Source of the DNA: Hysterium pulicare CBS 123377
Lineage: Eukaryota > Ascomycota > Dothideomycetes > Hysteriales > Hysteriaceae
Direction of reading: 5' to 3'
Length of the DNA: 64,000 nt
Assembly (NCBI GenBank): GCA_000467715.1
Contig: AJFK01000539.1
Span: forward strand, 1 to 64,000
The translations under genes were made by a program, and so were the position numbers. Of this stretch, positions 44,677 to 57,085 are shown piece after piece. The notes under the pieces are model-generated. The model saw only the letters and a list, made by a program, of their open reading frames with translations. It made no database searches and had not been told where the DNA came from. Numbering within the stretch: position 1 is the first letter of the stretch; every line of letters begins with the position of its first letter.

Positions 44677-45315
44677 ATGAAGGCCTACTGGTTTGACAAT
44701 CTTCCTGTAAGATTTGCTCTTTTTGCCTCCCAGCAAAGTTTCACTAACCCTTGCACCAGGGCGACCAGCGAGAGCCACACGACTCTGGGCGCGAAGTGTC
44801 CCCCGAATATCTCTCCAAGCTCGGCATCATGCACTTTAACTATCCCAGCGTGGACGATGTGAATGCTGTAGCTTCGCAGCGCAACTACAAGAACAGAGAT
44901 GTGATCACGATCTCCCCTCAGGCTATGGGTGACGTTTACGAAGAGAAAGTTAAGATGTTCTTTCATGAGCATATACATGAGGACGAGGAGATCAGGTATA
45001 TCTTGGACGGTGGAGGTTTTTTTGACGTGAGGAGTGAGGGCGACGACTGGGTGCGCATTAAGCTGGACAAGCATGATTTAATGATCATGCCCGCTGGGAT
45101 CTATCATCGCTTTACTACGGATACGAACAACGTTAGTATTTTAAGCTTCTTGCCTGAACTGAATTAACATGCGACTACAGTATACGAAAGCTATGCGACT
45201 GTTCAAGGATGACCCGAAGTGGACGCCATTGAACCGAGGGGAGGAGACCGACAAAAACCAATTCCGACAAGACTATCTCAAGGTGAGGGACGGAGCTTCC
45301 GTGGTCGCTCATTAG
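44677..45315 (+). CDS. adi1: Acireductone dioxygenase (methionine salvage)
   Basis: Cupin enzyme that oxidises acireductone to 2-keto-4-methylthiobutyrate plus formate in methionine salvage. Exons 44677-44706, 44760-45131 and 45181-45315 total exactly 179 codons (178 residues), the usual size. The metal site reads [16 protein letters not shown] (H-x-H-x4-E), with the fourth ligand in [11 protein letters not shown]. The short N-terminal exon [10 protein letters not shown] and [10 protein letters not shown] match the family. The final codons after DYLK ([10 protein letters not shown]) are uncertain, because an AAG|GTGAGG there could be a donor. The Fe(II) form makes the useful keto acid; the bound metal cannot be told from sequence. 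Confidence 0.95.
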
Positions 45316-45882
45316 TGCAACTCCACTCTATGCCCACTAAAAAAACGAAACGTTTGGAAGCTACAACAGTTCTATTCACAACGTACTTGGGTCACTTTAA
45401 TTCAAGTATCTGTGCAGACAATCGTGAGTTACCCAAAGTTCTCAGTTCTGTACGGTGCATTGGTGCCTTCAACAAACCCATGAAATGGTTATTTCATTCT
45501 CCCCCCTTTTCAACGTTAAAGAAGCATTCGGTCGAATCGAGCTTCTTCTATGACAATCAGACAGTTTTCTCTCACACATGACTAGGCTCCAAAGGATTGC
45601 CTGGCGTAATAATGGTGTCTCAGAGATCACGTTTGCGCTATCCCGTGCCTGAGTGCAATCATCTTCATTAGGTCATTCATCACATTTTTTGGATTGTAGC
45701 GACGCCAAAGAATACGCTTTTCGAACTTATAATGAGACCAATGTCTTTGCTTGAACCCTAAAAGCATCTCCAAGAATTGGGCAACAATTCGTTCAGAGAC
45801 CAAGAAATTCTTCCTTCAGTAACATCAAACACTTTTGAATCAAGCACGTTCGAATTTTTGTCAAGGTAGAAGCGCTGGCAAA
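45316..45882. other. Intergenic region before Ubl-like orphan
   Basis: 567 bases with no supportable gene. A proximal promoter is expected near 45700-45880. Confidence 0.4.
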
Positions 45883-46446
45883 ATGAATTTCACGCGTTCG
45901 ATGCATCGCTTACCTATGACCTTTGGCGTCGGCCGTCCGCTCAGAAGTTCCTTACACTCCTCATTCGAACCGCTAATGGACGAATACGATCCGGTCCCCT
46001 ATGATTTCGATAGTGAAGACGAGACCTTCCATGGTAGTTACAACACGCGGTATAGAATGCAATTGGATGTGCCACGCATTTCCGTGCCCTCTCTTAGAGG
46101 CTACCAACCCCAGTTCCAAGAGGATGAAGTCTTCATTTTCCCAACTCATTTGACCAAGATGCGAGTTGAGATTAGAGAGAATGGCCAGCCTGTCAACACA
46201 ATCCAGGCGGTCATGGGATGCAGTACCAAAATTTCCACTATCATGCATCAACTTGGATCCGAGTACGGTAGTAGTCGCTCTAGGCCAAAAATATATGCCA
46301 TTGCCGGGAAAATGTATGTGCCGGTGAAATCCAATACACGGGCGATGGATTTGGATCGTGACATTAGCGGACATGTAAGACTAGTGGTAGACTATGGTGG
46401 GTATGGAGGTAACCGGCTACGTGGGATGGGTCCATGGAATAGCTGA
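45883..46446 (+). CDS. Orphan protein with possible ubiquitin-like C-terminal domain
   Basis: 187 residues from ATG 45883; an in-frame TTG upstream is not used. The N-terminal half is polar, acidic (MDEYDPVPYDFDSEDETF) and probably disordered. The C-terminal half could form a beta-grasp fold. A first strand pair (MRVEIRENG and PVNTIQAVMG) leads to a helix (TKISTIMHQLGSEYG). A strand plus loop RPKIYAIAGKMYVP recalls the QQRLIFAGKQLED element of ubiquitin. Finally, MDLDRDISGHVRLVVDYGGYGG recalls ubiquitin's DYNIQKESTLHLVLRLRGG. The order and spacing (about 80 residues) suit ubiquitin. The Gly-Gly pairs are followed by another eleven or so residues, so any conjugation would need processing. This is inference only. 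Confidence 0.66.
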   Translation: MNFTRSMHRLPMTFGVGRPLRSSLHSSFEPLMDEYDPVPYDFDSEDETFHGSYNTRYRMQLDVPRISVPSLRGYQPQFQEDEVFIFPTHLTKMRVEIRENGQPVNTIQAVMGCSTKISTIMHQLGSEYGSSRSRPKIYAIAGKMYVPVKSNTRAMDLDRDISGHVRLVVDYGGYGGNRLRGMGPWNS

Positions 46447-47570
46447 GCTCGTATGCATAGAGCTGGAAGAGGGGTTTTCCGGGTAGGATCATAAATTTCA
46501 GAGCGTTGCAGAGCAGTGCATGTATTGAATGACCGTCTCTTTGGATATGTACACAATGGGTTGTGTAATTTATTAGATTTTAGCTTGACTTTCTTTCTTA
46601 CACAACCAATAACAGAAGGCTATGCAGATAACAGTTTCAACATCTGCTGAGGGGATATCTATCACCATGATTATAATACTAAGCTCAACTTTTGTATGCG
46701 CTCGGTAAAAAAAGTTACAACTAATGCGCAGCCCAGCGTCCAAATTGTGCGCGGCCGATTTAATAATGATATTCAGAGCCTTGGTAGGAGTTCCTCAGGA
46801 TTCACAAGTAATAGTTTTGGTGATGCTAGGTTGTGCGACGACTTCGTCTAATATTAAATTAAAAGCTGAATTGACTCTATGAACAGGGGTAAAGTGTGGG
46901 AAGTGAATGTAAAATGGATGACGTGGGAAGGCGGTGAACTTTCTGCCGCCGCAAGACGCGGAAAATAGGTCGCGGGTCACTATAACGATCGCAACCAGTG
47001 CCGACTGGAGCGAACTCTGTTTGCTATTCTCGCCCGTCCTACTTCTCGAGTCAATGCCTGATGAATTCTGATTTCTTCTGTCAATTTGCGGCATAGTCAG
47101 CCTTATCCTATCCGGACCAATCCACTCACGGTCAGCGCCCAGATTGTGCCACCATCAACTTACCTGGTGCTCTGCTGCAGCCTCCCGGAACATCTCTGGT
47201 TACGACAATCTGGACTCATTATCTTCTTGTCTATCGTTCTTTGTAGAGAAGGAAACTTCGTGGAAACTGCTCTGAAATCCAAAGTCCCAGACTCTCCAGC
47301 TTTGTCGCACGCCGAACCCGCCATATATACCCTGTTGATATATGTCTGGGGCCCAGCCTACGCATCCCCATCCTTGCGGTGCCCTAGCATTCACCTACAT
47401 TTATTGTGGATTCCAAAGTCTTCTCTACGCAAATTCATCTTCTCTAGACCCTCCACGGAGTGTTCGGGGTTTGTCGGAAATATCTACACAGTGAACAGGG
47501 ACTAGGGCGCAACTCCGCCCTTCCAATACTCAAGGCGACGTCAACATTCAGAAGGCAACACAAGATTCAA
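46447..47570. promoter_or_regulatory. hsf1 promoter and leader
   Basis: 1.1 kb upstream of hsf1. Short frames here begin at non-ATG codons. A GGAAACTTC dyad (about 47250) is only a partial heat-shock-element-like site, with the next GAA unit out of phase by one base. Confidence 0.4.
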
Positions 47571-49961
47571 ATGTCGAACCGGAAAAGGCGCGCACCTGGC
47601 GCTTCACCCCAAGTTCGGCAACAGTCAAGCGTACAGCCTAACATCTACCCACCGACGCAAGATGCAGGTATCATATCTGGCGACCAATATCTCCAAAACT
47701 GGGACGATCAGTCTATCATAAACAACTTAACTTCATCCTACGCCGACCCGTCCTTGTACGATAGTAACGTCTATGCAGGCAACATGAGCAGCTCTATGCC
47801 GCAGGCTACAGGAAGTGCGGTGGACCAAGATTCAGCTTCATATTCAGGACAACTCGTGAGGAGGAATATGAATCAGCAACGCGCAGCGAGGACGCAGTCG
47901 CAGTGGGAGCCTTTTACCGGGGATGCGGGTGGAGGTCAACAGAGCTGGGAAAACGAAGATGATGACAACGAGCTCGAACAGAAGGCACTGCTCGCGAGGA
48001 AGGATGCGCAGGCAAAGCGCAAGCAAATCCCACCTTTTGTCCAGAAACTGAGCAGGTAACATAGTTGAAAAACCATTTCGTCCCATGATTCTAACACCTA
48101 TTCTAGCTTCCTCGATGAGAAGAACAATACAAATCTTATCCGATGGTCTGACGACGGCAACTCATTCATCGTCCTAGATGAAGACGAATTCGCAAGGACC
48201 CTTATCCCTGAACTTTTCAAGCACAACAACTACGCGTCGTTCGTACGGCAGTTGAACATGTATGGGTTTCACAAGAAGGTTGGTCTTTCGGATAACTCCA
48301 TGAAGGCGAGTGAAACCAAAGCCAAAGCTCCCAGCGAATACTTCAACAAGTACTTCAAGCGTGGCCGTCCTGAGTTGCTGTGGCTTATTCAAAAGCCCAA
48401 AAACCCTCCGTCAAATCCAAAACGAAAGAGAGAAGACGATAACACGAAACAAGGTGATAGTGATGATGAGGGAAGAAGGTATACAAACGAGCCTGTAGCA
48501 CCTACCGCCTACCCTAGCACGGAGGACGGAATGGCAGTAAGGAACCAAGAGATGGCGATGATACCCCGGACAGAGTACAACAGCTTAAGAAGCGAGGTTC
48601 GAGCACTTCAACAACAGCAAAAGATGATATCTGGAGTCTTGAACAGGATCCGCCAACAGAATGACCAACTATACCAACAAGCGACCGCATTCCAGACATT
48701 ACACGATCGACACGAGAACTCCATAAATGCCATCCTGACTTTTCTTGCAACCTTTTACAACCGTAGCCTGGAGGGCAACAACGGACCCAACATTGCCGAC
48801 ATGTTTTCCCCTATCCTCGGTCAGAATAACCAGAACCATGGCAACGTTGTTGATGTTGACGAATATCCCGAGAAAAACTTGAATCCATCCCCACAATTCC
48901 ACCGTACTGGAAGACGACCCCTGGCACTCTTGCCAGCCCCCAGTCCAAAAGACCAGACCACTCCCATAGAACGAATAACAACTGTACCTTCCTCGGCACG
49001 AACAACTGCTAGTCCATCTGCAAGGCCGCAAACAAGACAATCCATCTTCAAGCCTCCTACACAATTGGCAAGGAACAATGCTACACCAACTCAAGAAACG
49101 TTCAACCAGGATCAAATCGGAAATGGAACCCCACCAGTTCCGATGAAAGTTGATGCTGACTCACCGAACAACCTTGGCCAAATCCCAGAGAACGATGAAA
49201 TCATGTCTGCGATCCAGAATGTCAATGCAAGCAGAAGTCAACATGCGACTCAAGGGCCGCAATTTGATTTCCCATCTGCGCTGACGCACTTCCAGACGGC
49301 TGACGGCAACATACCTCTTACACAACAGCAAAGGAACGACATGTTATCTCTTATGGCCAACGACGCGACAGCAGCATCTCCGAGAGGGAATGTTTCAGAT
49401 AGTAATAATGCTATGGTCAGCCCGCAACCACCCTCAATTCCATCCCTCGATCAATTCACTGCAACACAAGCTCAGCTCGACTTACTTCAAAAGATGTCGG
49501 AAGACCAGAACTCAAGAGTCCAGAATCTCCAGGATCGATTACAGCCGCTCAGTCCATCTGGTAGCATTCCTGGTCTTGCGAATGGCAATTCATACTTCAA
49601 TGGCAACCTTGGAGAGCCTGGCACTTATGATCTTGACCTCGACTCGTTCGTAAATTCAGATGACTACTTTCCAACCACTCAAGCTGGTACAAATGGAAAT
49701 GCGGATCTGGGCCTCCCTGATTTGGACTTCGAACTGCCTAACACGACGGACGTGTCAAATGGTGCTTTGTTCGAGAATGACGGTACCGCAAGGAACGATT
49801 ACGTGAACGGAGGGGACCGATACAGCAGCGTTGGAGGCAATATCGGCGGCCGAGTCGAAAGTGTCAGTAGTTCGGCGCCGAGCCCAGCAAATACGGTTGA
49901 GGAGAACGGAGCAGAGGACAACACGACGAGGAGTCCGAAGAGAAGGAGGAAAGCGACGTAA
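47571..49961 (+). CDS. hsf1: Heat-shock transcription factor Hsf1
   Basis: Master regulator of chaperone genes, binding nGAAn arrays as a trimer. Exons 47571-48055 and 48107-49961 total exactly 780 codons (779 residues). The winged-helix DNA-binding domain (about 153-258) begins IPPFVQKLSSFLDEKNNTNL. The recognition-helix region is PELFKHNNYASFVRQLNMYGFHKK, and the domain continues KVGLSDNSMKASE and YFKRGRPELLWLIQKPK. A hydrophobic-repeat trimerisation region follows (RTEYNSLRSEVRALQQQQKM and beyond). The remainder is Gln/Ser/Thr/Pro-rich activation sequence with acidic aromatic patches (DDYFPTTQ, DLDFELP). The KSPKRRRKAT-like end is basic. sis1, with its HSE, lies about 19 kb upstream and is a probable target. 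Confidence 0.95.
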
Positions 49962-50526
49962 GAAGTCGTCCGGCTTAGGCGTGTTTGGTGTTGATGAGTT
50001 CATATCATATTTCTGGGTGGTGGATTGCCACTGACGACGGAAATGACTGGATGATAAAAGGCTGGGTGGTGTTTTGGTTGCAGTAGCTTCGCTTTGCATC
50101 GATTGTATCTAGTAGATACCCGTTTTTAATCCAACGGTAGTCACGTTCTTGCTAAAACATGCCATTTTGCATGCGAGTGGTGCATGATGAATGGTTCAAC
50201 TCATTCATAATTCATTGATCAATATCAACAATACAATGCATGCCGAAGCTATGCAGCGGCAAGTTTGGCCTGTGGAAGCACGGCGTTATCTATTCACTTT
50301 TGCCTCTCTCATTGGATAGCTACGTCACTGCCTGATGCGGCGAAGCGTGGGGCACTTCCAATGCGCGACCTCGGGAAGCTATTCTGTGACTTTTCTTCTG
50401 CGCTTCATCTCAAACTTCATCCCGCATTTCGTCCCTCTCCGGCCATTCGCAGCCGGTCTATATCTCATCGTTTCCAACAAAAATGCCTTGAGGAACAAGA
50501 AAACATTGTCGCGTGCCAAAGAGATC
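49962..50526. other. Intergenic region hsf1/ypk9
   Basis: 565 bases between tandem genes. The proximal ypk9 promoter and leader are expected after about 50300. No feature recognised. Confidence 0.45.
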
Positions 50527-53500
50527 ATGGACGCCGACAACTATCCTGAAGCTGGCGCAAGCCGGCACAACAGCTACATAAGCAACGGTCATACTGACCG
50601 TCGTCGCAGCATACAGCTATATCGGCGGGGCTCAAATATGAGCGAGTGAGTGCTTGAACATGTGCGACCTACTAGACACGAACCGACCTAATCCAATTGC
50701 TAGTGCGAGCTTCATGACCGAAATGGCGCAGGACGAGGTGGGCATCGAACTCAACCCTATACTGCCTACCTGGCCCGTTCCCTCCATCCCACCTGGACAG
50801 CAGCTGACGACCAAAATCCAGGTTTTCGCCGGGCCTATGTCCGAAAGCGTACCCACGAGTATATCCTCCTTTGCGCATCGAAGATCGAGAGCAGACTCAA
50901 CGGCCAGTTTTACATACTATGAAGACGATAGAGATTCCGAAGAGGGGATCGAAGAAGAAGCTATTGCAGAAGAATATGGTGATATCGAAGACTTTGATGA
51001 ATATGCGGAAGAGATTGACGACTTGGAAGCTGCGCGATCCATGCCTAGCATCAGAAGGAAGTCATCAAGCTACTCAAGGAGATCTTCGGAACGTCCTTTG
51101 TTGCGACGTCGTTCCATCTCCAGCTCGGGTTCTATTGCTGACTGGAAAGGAGGGCGGGTTAGCCAGAAAATCTACATATTGATGGAAGATTTGACAATTG
51201 TGGTTGCCGGTTTCAAGACATCATTATTTGGGTTCGCAGTGTATGTCGCTCTCTGCGTCCTTACGGCCGGTCTGTTATGGCTCCTATTTCGGTGGCTTCC
51301 TCGCTGGAGAGTATGGTTGGTCGGACGTCCAACGCCATTGAAGGACTGCGAGTGGGTAGTCATTGAAAACCAATGGGGGGAATTCGCGGTACAGGCTGTC
51401 TCCAGAGAATTCTACAACCGCTCACTCTCAACAATTTTTGGTGACTCCGAAAAAGTTGCACATACAGATTTCGACGAGGACGATGACCCCATAGTCCAAC
51501 AACTTCGATCATTGGACTATCGCTATATACGATTTTGCTATCATCCTCTCAAAGACAAATTTGTTCTAGCTAATACTTGGAAAGATCCTAGCTGGACAGA
51601 TGTCAAAGGTCTTCGTGATGGGCTTGATAGTGAAGAGCGGGACTATCGTGAGCAGGTATTCGGGAGGAATGTGATTGACATCGATGAAAAGTCAATCGGC
51701 CAACTCCTTGTGGATGAAGCGTTTCATCCGTTTTACGTCTTCCAAATTGCCAGCTTAATCCTCTGGTCGTTGGACGAGTACTATTATTATGCCGCCTGCA
51801 TTTTTGCCATTTCTGTCGTTAGCATTACTACGACCTTGATCGAAACCAAGACTACCATGAAGCGCCTCCGAGAAGTTTCTAGATTCGAATGTGATGTGCG
51901 AGTGCTGGGAAATGGATTCTGGCGATACGTGGCATCCGGCGAGCTCGTTCCCGGAGATGTTTTCGAAGTCACCGACCCTTCTCTCACACAGCTTCCATGC
52001 GATTGTCTCCTGCTGTCGGGAGACTGTATCGTTAATGAGAGTATGCTCACAGGAGAATCCGTTCCTGTATCGAAAATTCCGGTAAACAATGATGCTTTGG
52101 AATTGCTGAACTTGAGCGCATCTTCAATCCATCCAGAGGTTGCCAGACACGTTTTGTTTTCTGGCACTAAGATTATTCGTGCGAGAAAGCCCCAGGAGGA
52201 TAATGACGATGAGGCCGCCGCGCTCGCCATGGTCGTGAGGACGGGGTTCAACACGACGAAGGGCGCGTTAGTTCGCTCGATGCTCTTCCCAAAACCCTCC
52301 GGCTTCAAATTCTATCGGGACTCTTTTCGTTACATTGCAGTCATGGCCTGTATTGCCGCAGTTGGCTTTGTGGCTTCCTTCATCAATTTTGTCCGCCTCG
52401 GCCTCGCTTGGCATCTGATTGTTGTTCGGGCGTTAGACCTGATCACTATTGTTGTTCCTCCAGCTCTTCCAGCTACTCTTACTATTGGAACAAACTTCGC
52501 GCTGTCTCGCCTCAAGCAAAAGCAGATCTTCTGCATAAGTCCCCAACGAGTCAATGTAGGAGGAAAACTTGATGTCATATGCTTCGACAAGACTGGAACA
52601 TTAACTGAGGATGGGTTGGATGTCCTTGGTGTCCGAGTTGCGCAGCGTCCTTTCAATCGATTCAGTGATATACTTACTGATTCTACTGATGTTGTCCCGG
52701 CGGCCTCATATGAACGCGACCCTACAGTGGATTACGCCGTCCACAAGACTATTCTCTATACTATGGCGACCTGTCATTCTCTGCGCTTAATCGACAATGA
52801 ACTTGTGGGAGACCCTCTAGATGTAAAGATGTTCCAGTTTACTGGATGGAACTTTGAAGAGGGAGAAAATAGAGCTGCTGGTGGCGATGAGGATGACGAC
52901 CGTAAACTCTCGCCATCAGTAGCGAGACCTCCTCCAGGCATGGAGTACGATATTGACGACGAAGCAGGTGATTCCCATAGGAAACCTATCGAGCTTGGTG
53001 TACTCAAGTCTTTCGAGTTTATCTCCCAGCTTCGAAGAGCTAGTGTCATTGTACGGCAGTTTGGATCTCCCAGCGGTAGTGTATTTGTCAAGGGTGCGCC
53101 GGAGTGCATGAAGGATATATGCCGACCTGAGAGCTTTCCGTCAGACTACGAAGATCTGCTGGCCTACTATACCCACAGAGGCTTCCGTGTGATCGCCTGC
53201 GCTTCAAAATCAATATCAAAGCTTAACTGGCTCAAAGTCCAAAAAATGAAGCGAGAAGAAGCTGAATCCAACCTCGATTTCATGGGCTTCATAATCTTCG
53301 AGAACAAGCTCAAAGAAAGCACCACACCTGTCATCGATGAGCTTGGCAGAGCCGGGATCCGTAAAGTGATGTGTACGGGCGACAACATTCTCACTGCCAT
53401 CAGCGTAGCGCGCGAATGCAACCTCATTGACAAAACGGCTCATTGCTTCGTCCCTCATTTCATTGAGGGAGACTCCCGTACCGCGCTCTCAAGACTTGGT

Positions 53501-54803
53501 TGGGAAAGCGTGGATAACCCCATCTATCAACTCGACGAAAATACGCTCAAGCCACTTCCCCCGCCGGTCGAACATGACGCCTCCCTCCCTTACGACATCT
53601 CTAATATCAAAAACTACTCCGTAGCAGTTAGTGGCGACGTCTTCCGCTGGATAATTGACTTTGCCTCTGAGAAAGTCCTGCGCGAAATGCTCGTCTGCGG
53701 TCAAGTATTCGCTCGGATGTCTCCTGACGAAAAACACGAACTGGTCGAAAAGCTGCAGAGTATAGACTATTGTTGCGGCTTCTGCGGCGATGGCGCCAAT
53801 GATTGTGGGGCCCTCAAGGCAGCCGACGTTGGCATTTCGCTTTCGGAGGCTGAGGCATCTGTTGCTGCTCCATTTACTTCTCGTGTCTTTGATATTTCGT
53901 GTGTTCCTCAGGTCATCAAAGAGGGTAGAGCTGCGCTCGTAACAAGTTTCAGCTGCTTTAAGTACATGAGTCTTTACTCTGCGATCCAGTTTACATCAGT
54001 CAGCTTTCTCTACGCATCCGCATCGAATCTAGGGGATTTCCAGTTTCTATTCATCGACCTCTTGCTCATTCTTCCTATTGCCATCTTTAGTAAGTCCCTT
54101 ATAACACCTTTCCCATTATTGTCTTTTAACAGCCCGTTCCAGTGGGCTGGTCCGGCGCCTATCCAATCCTCTCCCGCAAACGCCCTACCGCCTCGCTCGT
54201 GTCCCGCAAAGTCCTCACGCCCCTACTGGGCCAAATCTTCATTTGCATCATCATCCAAGCCATCGGGTTCGAGTTCGTTCAGCGGCAGCCATGGTTCACA
54301 CCACCTGTACTAGACAAAAACCACAGCAACTCTAAGAACTCGGAGAATACGACGTTGTTCCTTGTTAGTTGTTATCAGTACATCCTCAGTGCGATGGTTA
54401 TGAGTGTTGGGAAGCCATTTAGACAGAGCATGGGACAGAATCGTGAGTGCTCTGCGCCCATTGTTTCCTGCAGCCCCTCGGAACCATTACTGATGTAGAT
54501 CTAGTACCCTTCGTCATAACCCTCCTCCTCACGTTATTCATTGCATCTTACATGCTCTTCGATCCAGCTCAATGGCTGTATAAACTCATGGAGCTCACCT
54601 ACATGTCTGTAAATTTCAAAATCTTCATTCTCGCCCTCGGCGTTGGGGGGTTTGTATGTATGTATACGAGCGAGAAATTGGTCTGGCCAGCCCTGGCGAG
54701 GTGGTTTGGGAAAGGGAAGGCCAAGTTGAGGAAAATGATGGGGAAAGAAGGAGGGAAGAAGAGAAAACAGTACAAAGTCATTCTGGAAGAGATGAGGTAT
54801 TGA
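50527..54803 (+). CDS. ypk9: P5B-type ATPase Ypk9 (ATP13A2-like)
   Basis: Vacuolar/lysosomal P5B pump of the ATP13A2 type, implicated in polyamine and heavy-metal handling. Exons 50527-50645, 50704-54089, 54143-54442 and 54505-54803 total exactly 1368 codons (1367 residues). The long acidic/Ser-rich N-tail is typical. The phosphorylation motif DKTGT begins at D668. The TM4 motif PPALPA at 625-630 is the P5B signature. The A-domain loop reads SMLTGESVP, and the hinge motif GDGANDCGALKAADVGIS is intact. About ten transmembrane helices are expected, with the last group in the short 3' exons. The N-terminal exon is set by a GA|T junction and a CTAATCC branch site; a longer alternative start was not needed. 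Confidence 0.96.
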
Positions 54804-55482
54804 AAGGCGTGTTACATAGACTTCGAAAGTGTAGATAAAGTTGGGTTGGATAGACTGTATTCATACTAGCATTTTCACGTTTGACGGGTAGATGAGCGCT
54901 GAGACAACCTCGATAAGTATTTACATAGATGAGATCGATATATATATTTCGAGCTTGTGTACAAAGTTGATGCGAGCTTTGGTTATTATCTTAGTGTTTG
55001 TGTGTGAAGCGCTCTTAGTGCATGGCGCGCAGTGAGATAAAATCAAGAAGCCTAAGTATCGATGAACATAAGAGGAATTAGATAATAAATAAATCCATAT
55101 TACTTTTGATTTCTAAAACCGCTACTTATAAACTGTTCTAGATACTTGGAAAAAAATTCTTTCAACTGTAAGGCTGGTCGTACATGTTTGAGTGAGGTTT
55201 ACGCAGGTCATCTGGGATGGCGTTGTGAAGGCAGGCAACGCTGATTCTCGATGGCGAAGTTCTTCCTAAAGGGCTATTAATACAGATTTCTGATATGTAG
55301 AGGAATTTCTGAATCTCATGAGCACCGGAAGCAGACCTCAAAATGGCTATCATTAAGCGAAAGAACCTTAGCATTGTCCTAGCAGCCGGGAAATCCCTTG
55401 CATTAAAACACAAAAATCTAATGTAAAAAAGAACAAAGTCCAAGTAGAATGATAACTGCGCTATGCTCGCACTTCCCAAAAC
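54804..55482. other. Convergent intergenic region ypk9/F-box gene
   Basis: 679 bases, locally AT-rich. A minus-strand frame (55162-55479) lacks a convincing domain and probably lies in 3' UTR. Confidence 0.4.
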
Positions 55483-56562
55483 CTACTCGTCAAGTACAGC
55501 GATTCCTAGGTCCCCATCCGCTACGGCCCCCAAAATCTCACCAACTTCCTCCCCCCGCTCCTCAAACACCCACTCCAGCGTCTGCCCCCAAGTCTCGCCA
55601 TTATTCTCGAACCAATCACCGAGCCCTTTAACATACATCTCGACCTGTCGTTTCAGCGGCGCGTTTTCCTTCAGCCACATGATCTGCTCTGGGTCCAACT
55701 TTAGCATATCCTCGACGACGTAATAGTGCGGGATATCGTCACCCCAACCCTCCGCACCTGGCTCGTGGTGAGAATTTGAGACGAATTTGGATGCCGAGTA
55801 GCGGGAGTTGAAGACAGAGGTGCTGTGGAAATGGTTTGACAGGATGTCAGGCTTGGAGTGGTATTGAGAGTTAAAGGGGTTGAGCGGCGCATTTGCAGGA
55901 GGGTAATTGAGATGGATGTTGAAGAGCAGTTGTTGGTGCTCGTTGTCTGGAAATCGCTTCTTGAATTTCCGCGCGATGGTGCCGTTCGAGGGGCAGACGT
56001 TGCTGTGGAGGACTTCTCGGAAAACAGCATGCACATCTGCGATCTCGGCTAGCTCGATGGTGTTCCAGTTGTGGAGAAGACCGGCCCGCTTTTGGATAAC
56101 GAGTTTCGTGACCCGCGTCTCGCGAGGATGGTCGCGATTGTGGAAGGCGCGGTTATAGAGCCAGAGACGGTAGACAGCGCGGCGAACACGGTAGCGCTCA
56201 TCGGATGTCAAGAGGCGACGATTCTCGTAATTGTACTTCCATTTTTTAAAGGGGTAGATGTCGCACCACTTTTCGGCAACACGGCCTGTGTGCACAATTT
56301 GTTTGAGGAGGGCTATCGAGAATGGAACGGAGCGGACGATATGCGCTGGCTGACTAGCATTGTGGGTAAGGACTTGGGTGAGGTCTTGCAGGGGACCGAA
56401 CTGAGTTTCCGCGGCGCGTTCGAGTATGGCGAGCTTTTGGGACGAGGAATAGATATTGCGAAAGCGGTGGCAGGTGGAGGATAGAGCAAGGACGTCGGAC
56501 ACGGAAGCACAGGAAAGGAAAATGTGAGAGACAAGTTCGGTTGCGAGGTCTTCAAAGAACAT
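55483..56562 (-). CDS. F-box protein
   Basis: Intronless, 359 residues from ATG 56562. The F-box is at the very N-terminus: FEDLATELVSHIFLSCASVSDVLALSSTCHRFRNI, with the LP-type/LSSTCHRFR pattern that binds Skp1. It would therefore feed substrates to an SCF ligase, the partner class of Cdc34 in this window. The rest has no WD40 or LRR array; it is a basic-aromatic region (YPFKKWKYNYENRRLLTSDE) typical of fungus-specific F-box proteins without a named substrate-binding domain. Divergent from the F-box-like gene at 57.1 kb. Confidence 0.82.
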   Translation of the reverse strand: MFFEDLATELVSHIFLSCASVSDVLALSSTCHRFRNIYSSSQKLAILERAAETQFGPLQDLTQVLTHNASQPAHIVRSVPFSIALLKQIVHTGRVAEKWCDIYPFKKWKYNYENRRLLTSDERYRVRRAVYRLWLYNRAFHNRDHPRETRVTKLVIQKRAGLLHNWNTIELAEIADVHAVFREVLHSNVCPSNGTIARKFKKRFPDNEHQQLLFNIHLNYPPANAPLNPFNSQYHSKPDILSNHFHSTSVFNSRYSASKFVSNSHHEPGAEGWGDDIPHYYVVEDMLKLDPEQIMWLKENAPLKRQVEMYVKGLGDWFENNGETWGQTLEWVFEERGEEVGEILGAVADGDLGIAVLDE

Positions 56563-57085
56563 TTCGGCGGTGAGTTAAACAATAATTGGTAAGTACGATA
56601 GGAAATCTCTTCTTCTTCGTTCTCTCTTTCAGATCTTGTTCTCTTCAATTCTTCTGGTCAGAATCGCTTGATTTGGATTTGGATGATGTTCGGGTCGATG
56701 CTGTCGCTGAATCTCTATCTTGGGATGACGATGATAGCTTCGAACTTCGACGCCGAAGGGGAAGGAAGGGAATCAAATAGTACAGACCCCTCCTTTGGGG
56801 CTATAAAAGACGGACAAGACATTCTCGAGGATGTCGCAGAGGGCGGGAGTCAACCCAGATGGGTTGAGGGCGTGCGAATTGATCATGGTTTGCGGCGTGG
56901 AGAGGGAAAGGAGAGATGACTCTCGCAGCTCAGAATAAATACGCTCGCTTGCCAAGGTTGTCATAATGCCAAGATTTCATGGTGCTAATAATCGGCCCTT
57001 CTCTCTTCCTCATTCTCAGTCGAGGCAACTCCACGATTGAGATGAAGTGAACGGTATTTCTGCTTCTCCTTGTCCCTAGTCAATT
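56563..57085. promoter_or_regulatory. Divergent promoter of the F-box pair
   Basis: 523 bases shared by the two divergent genes. Small frames in it are overlapping noise. No motif recognised. Confidence 0.45.

Noticed and set aside
47220-47275. Heat-shock element in the hsf1 promoter
   Set aside because: Only one proper GAAacTTC dyad; the next GAA is out of phase by a base.
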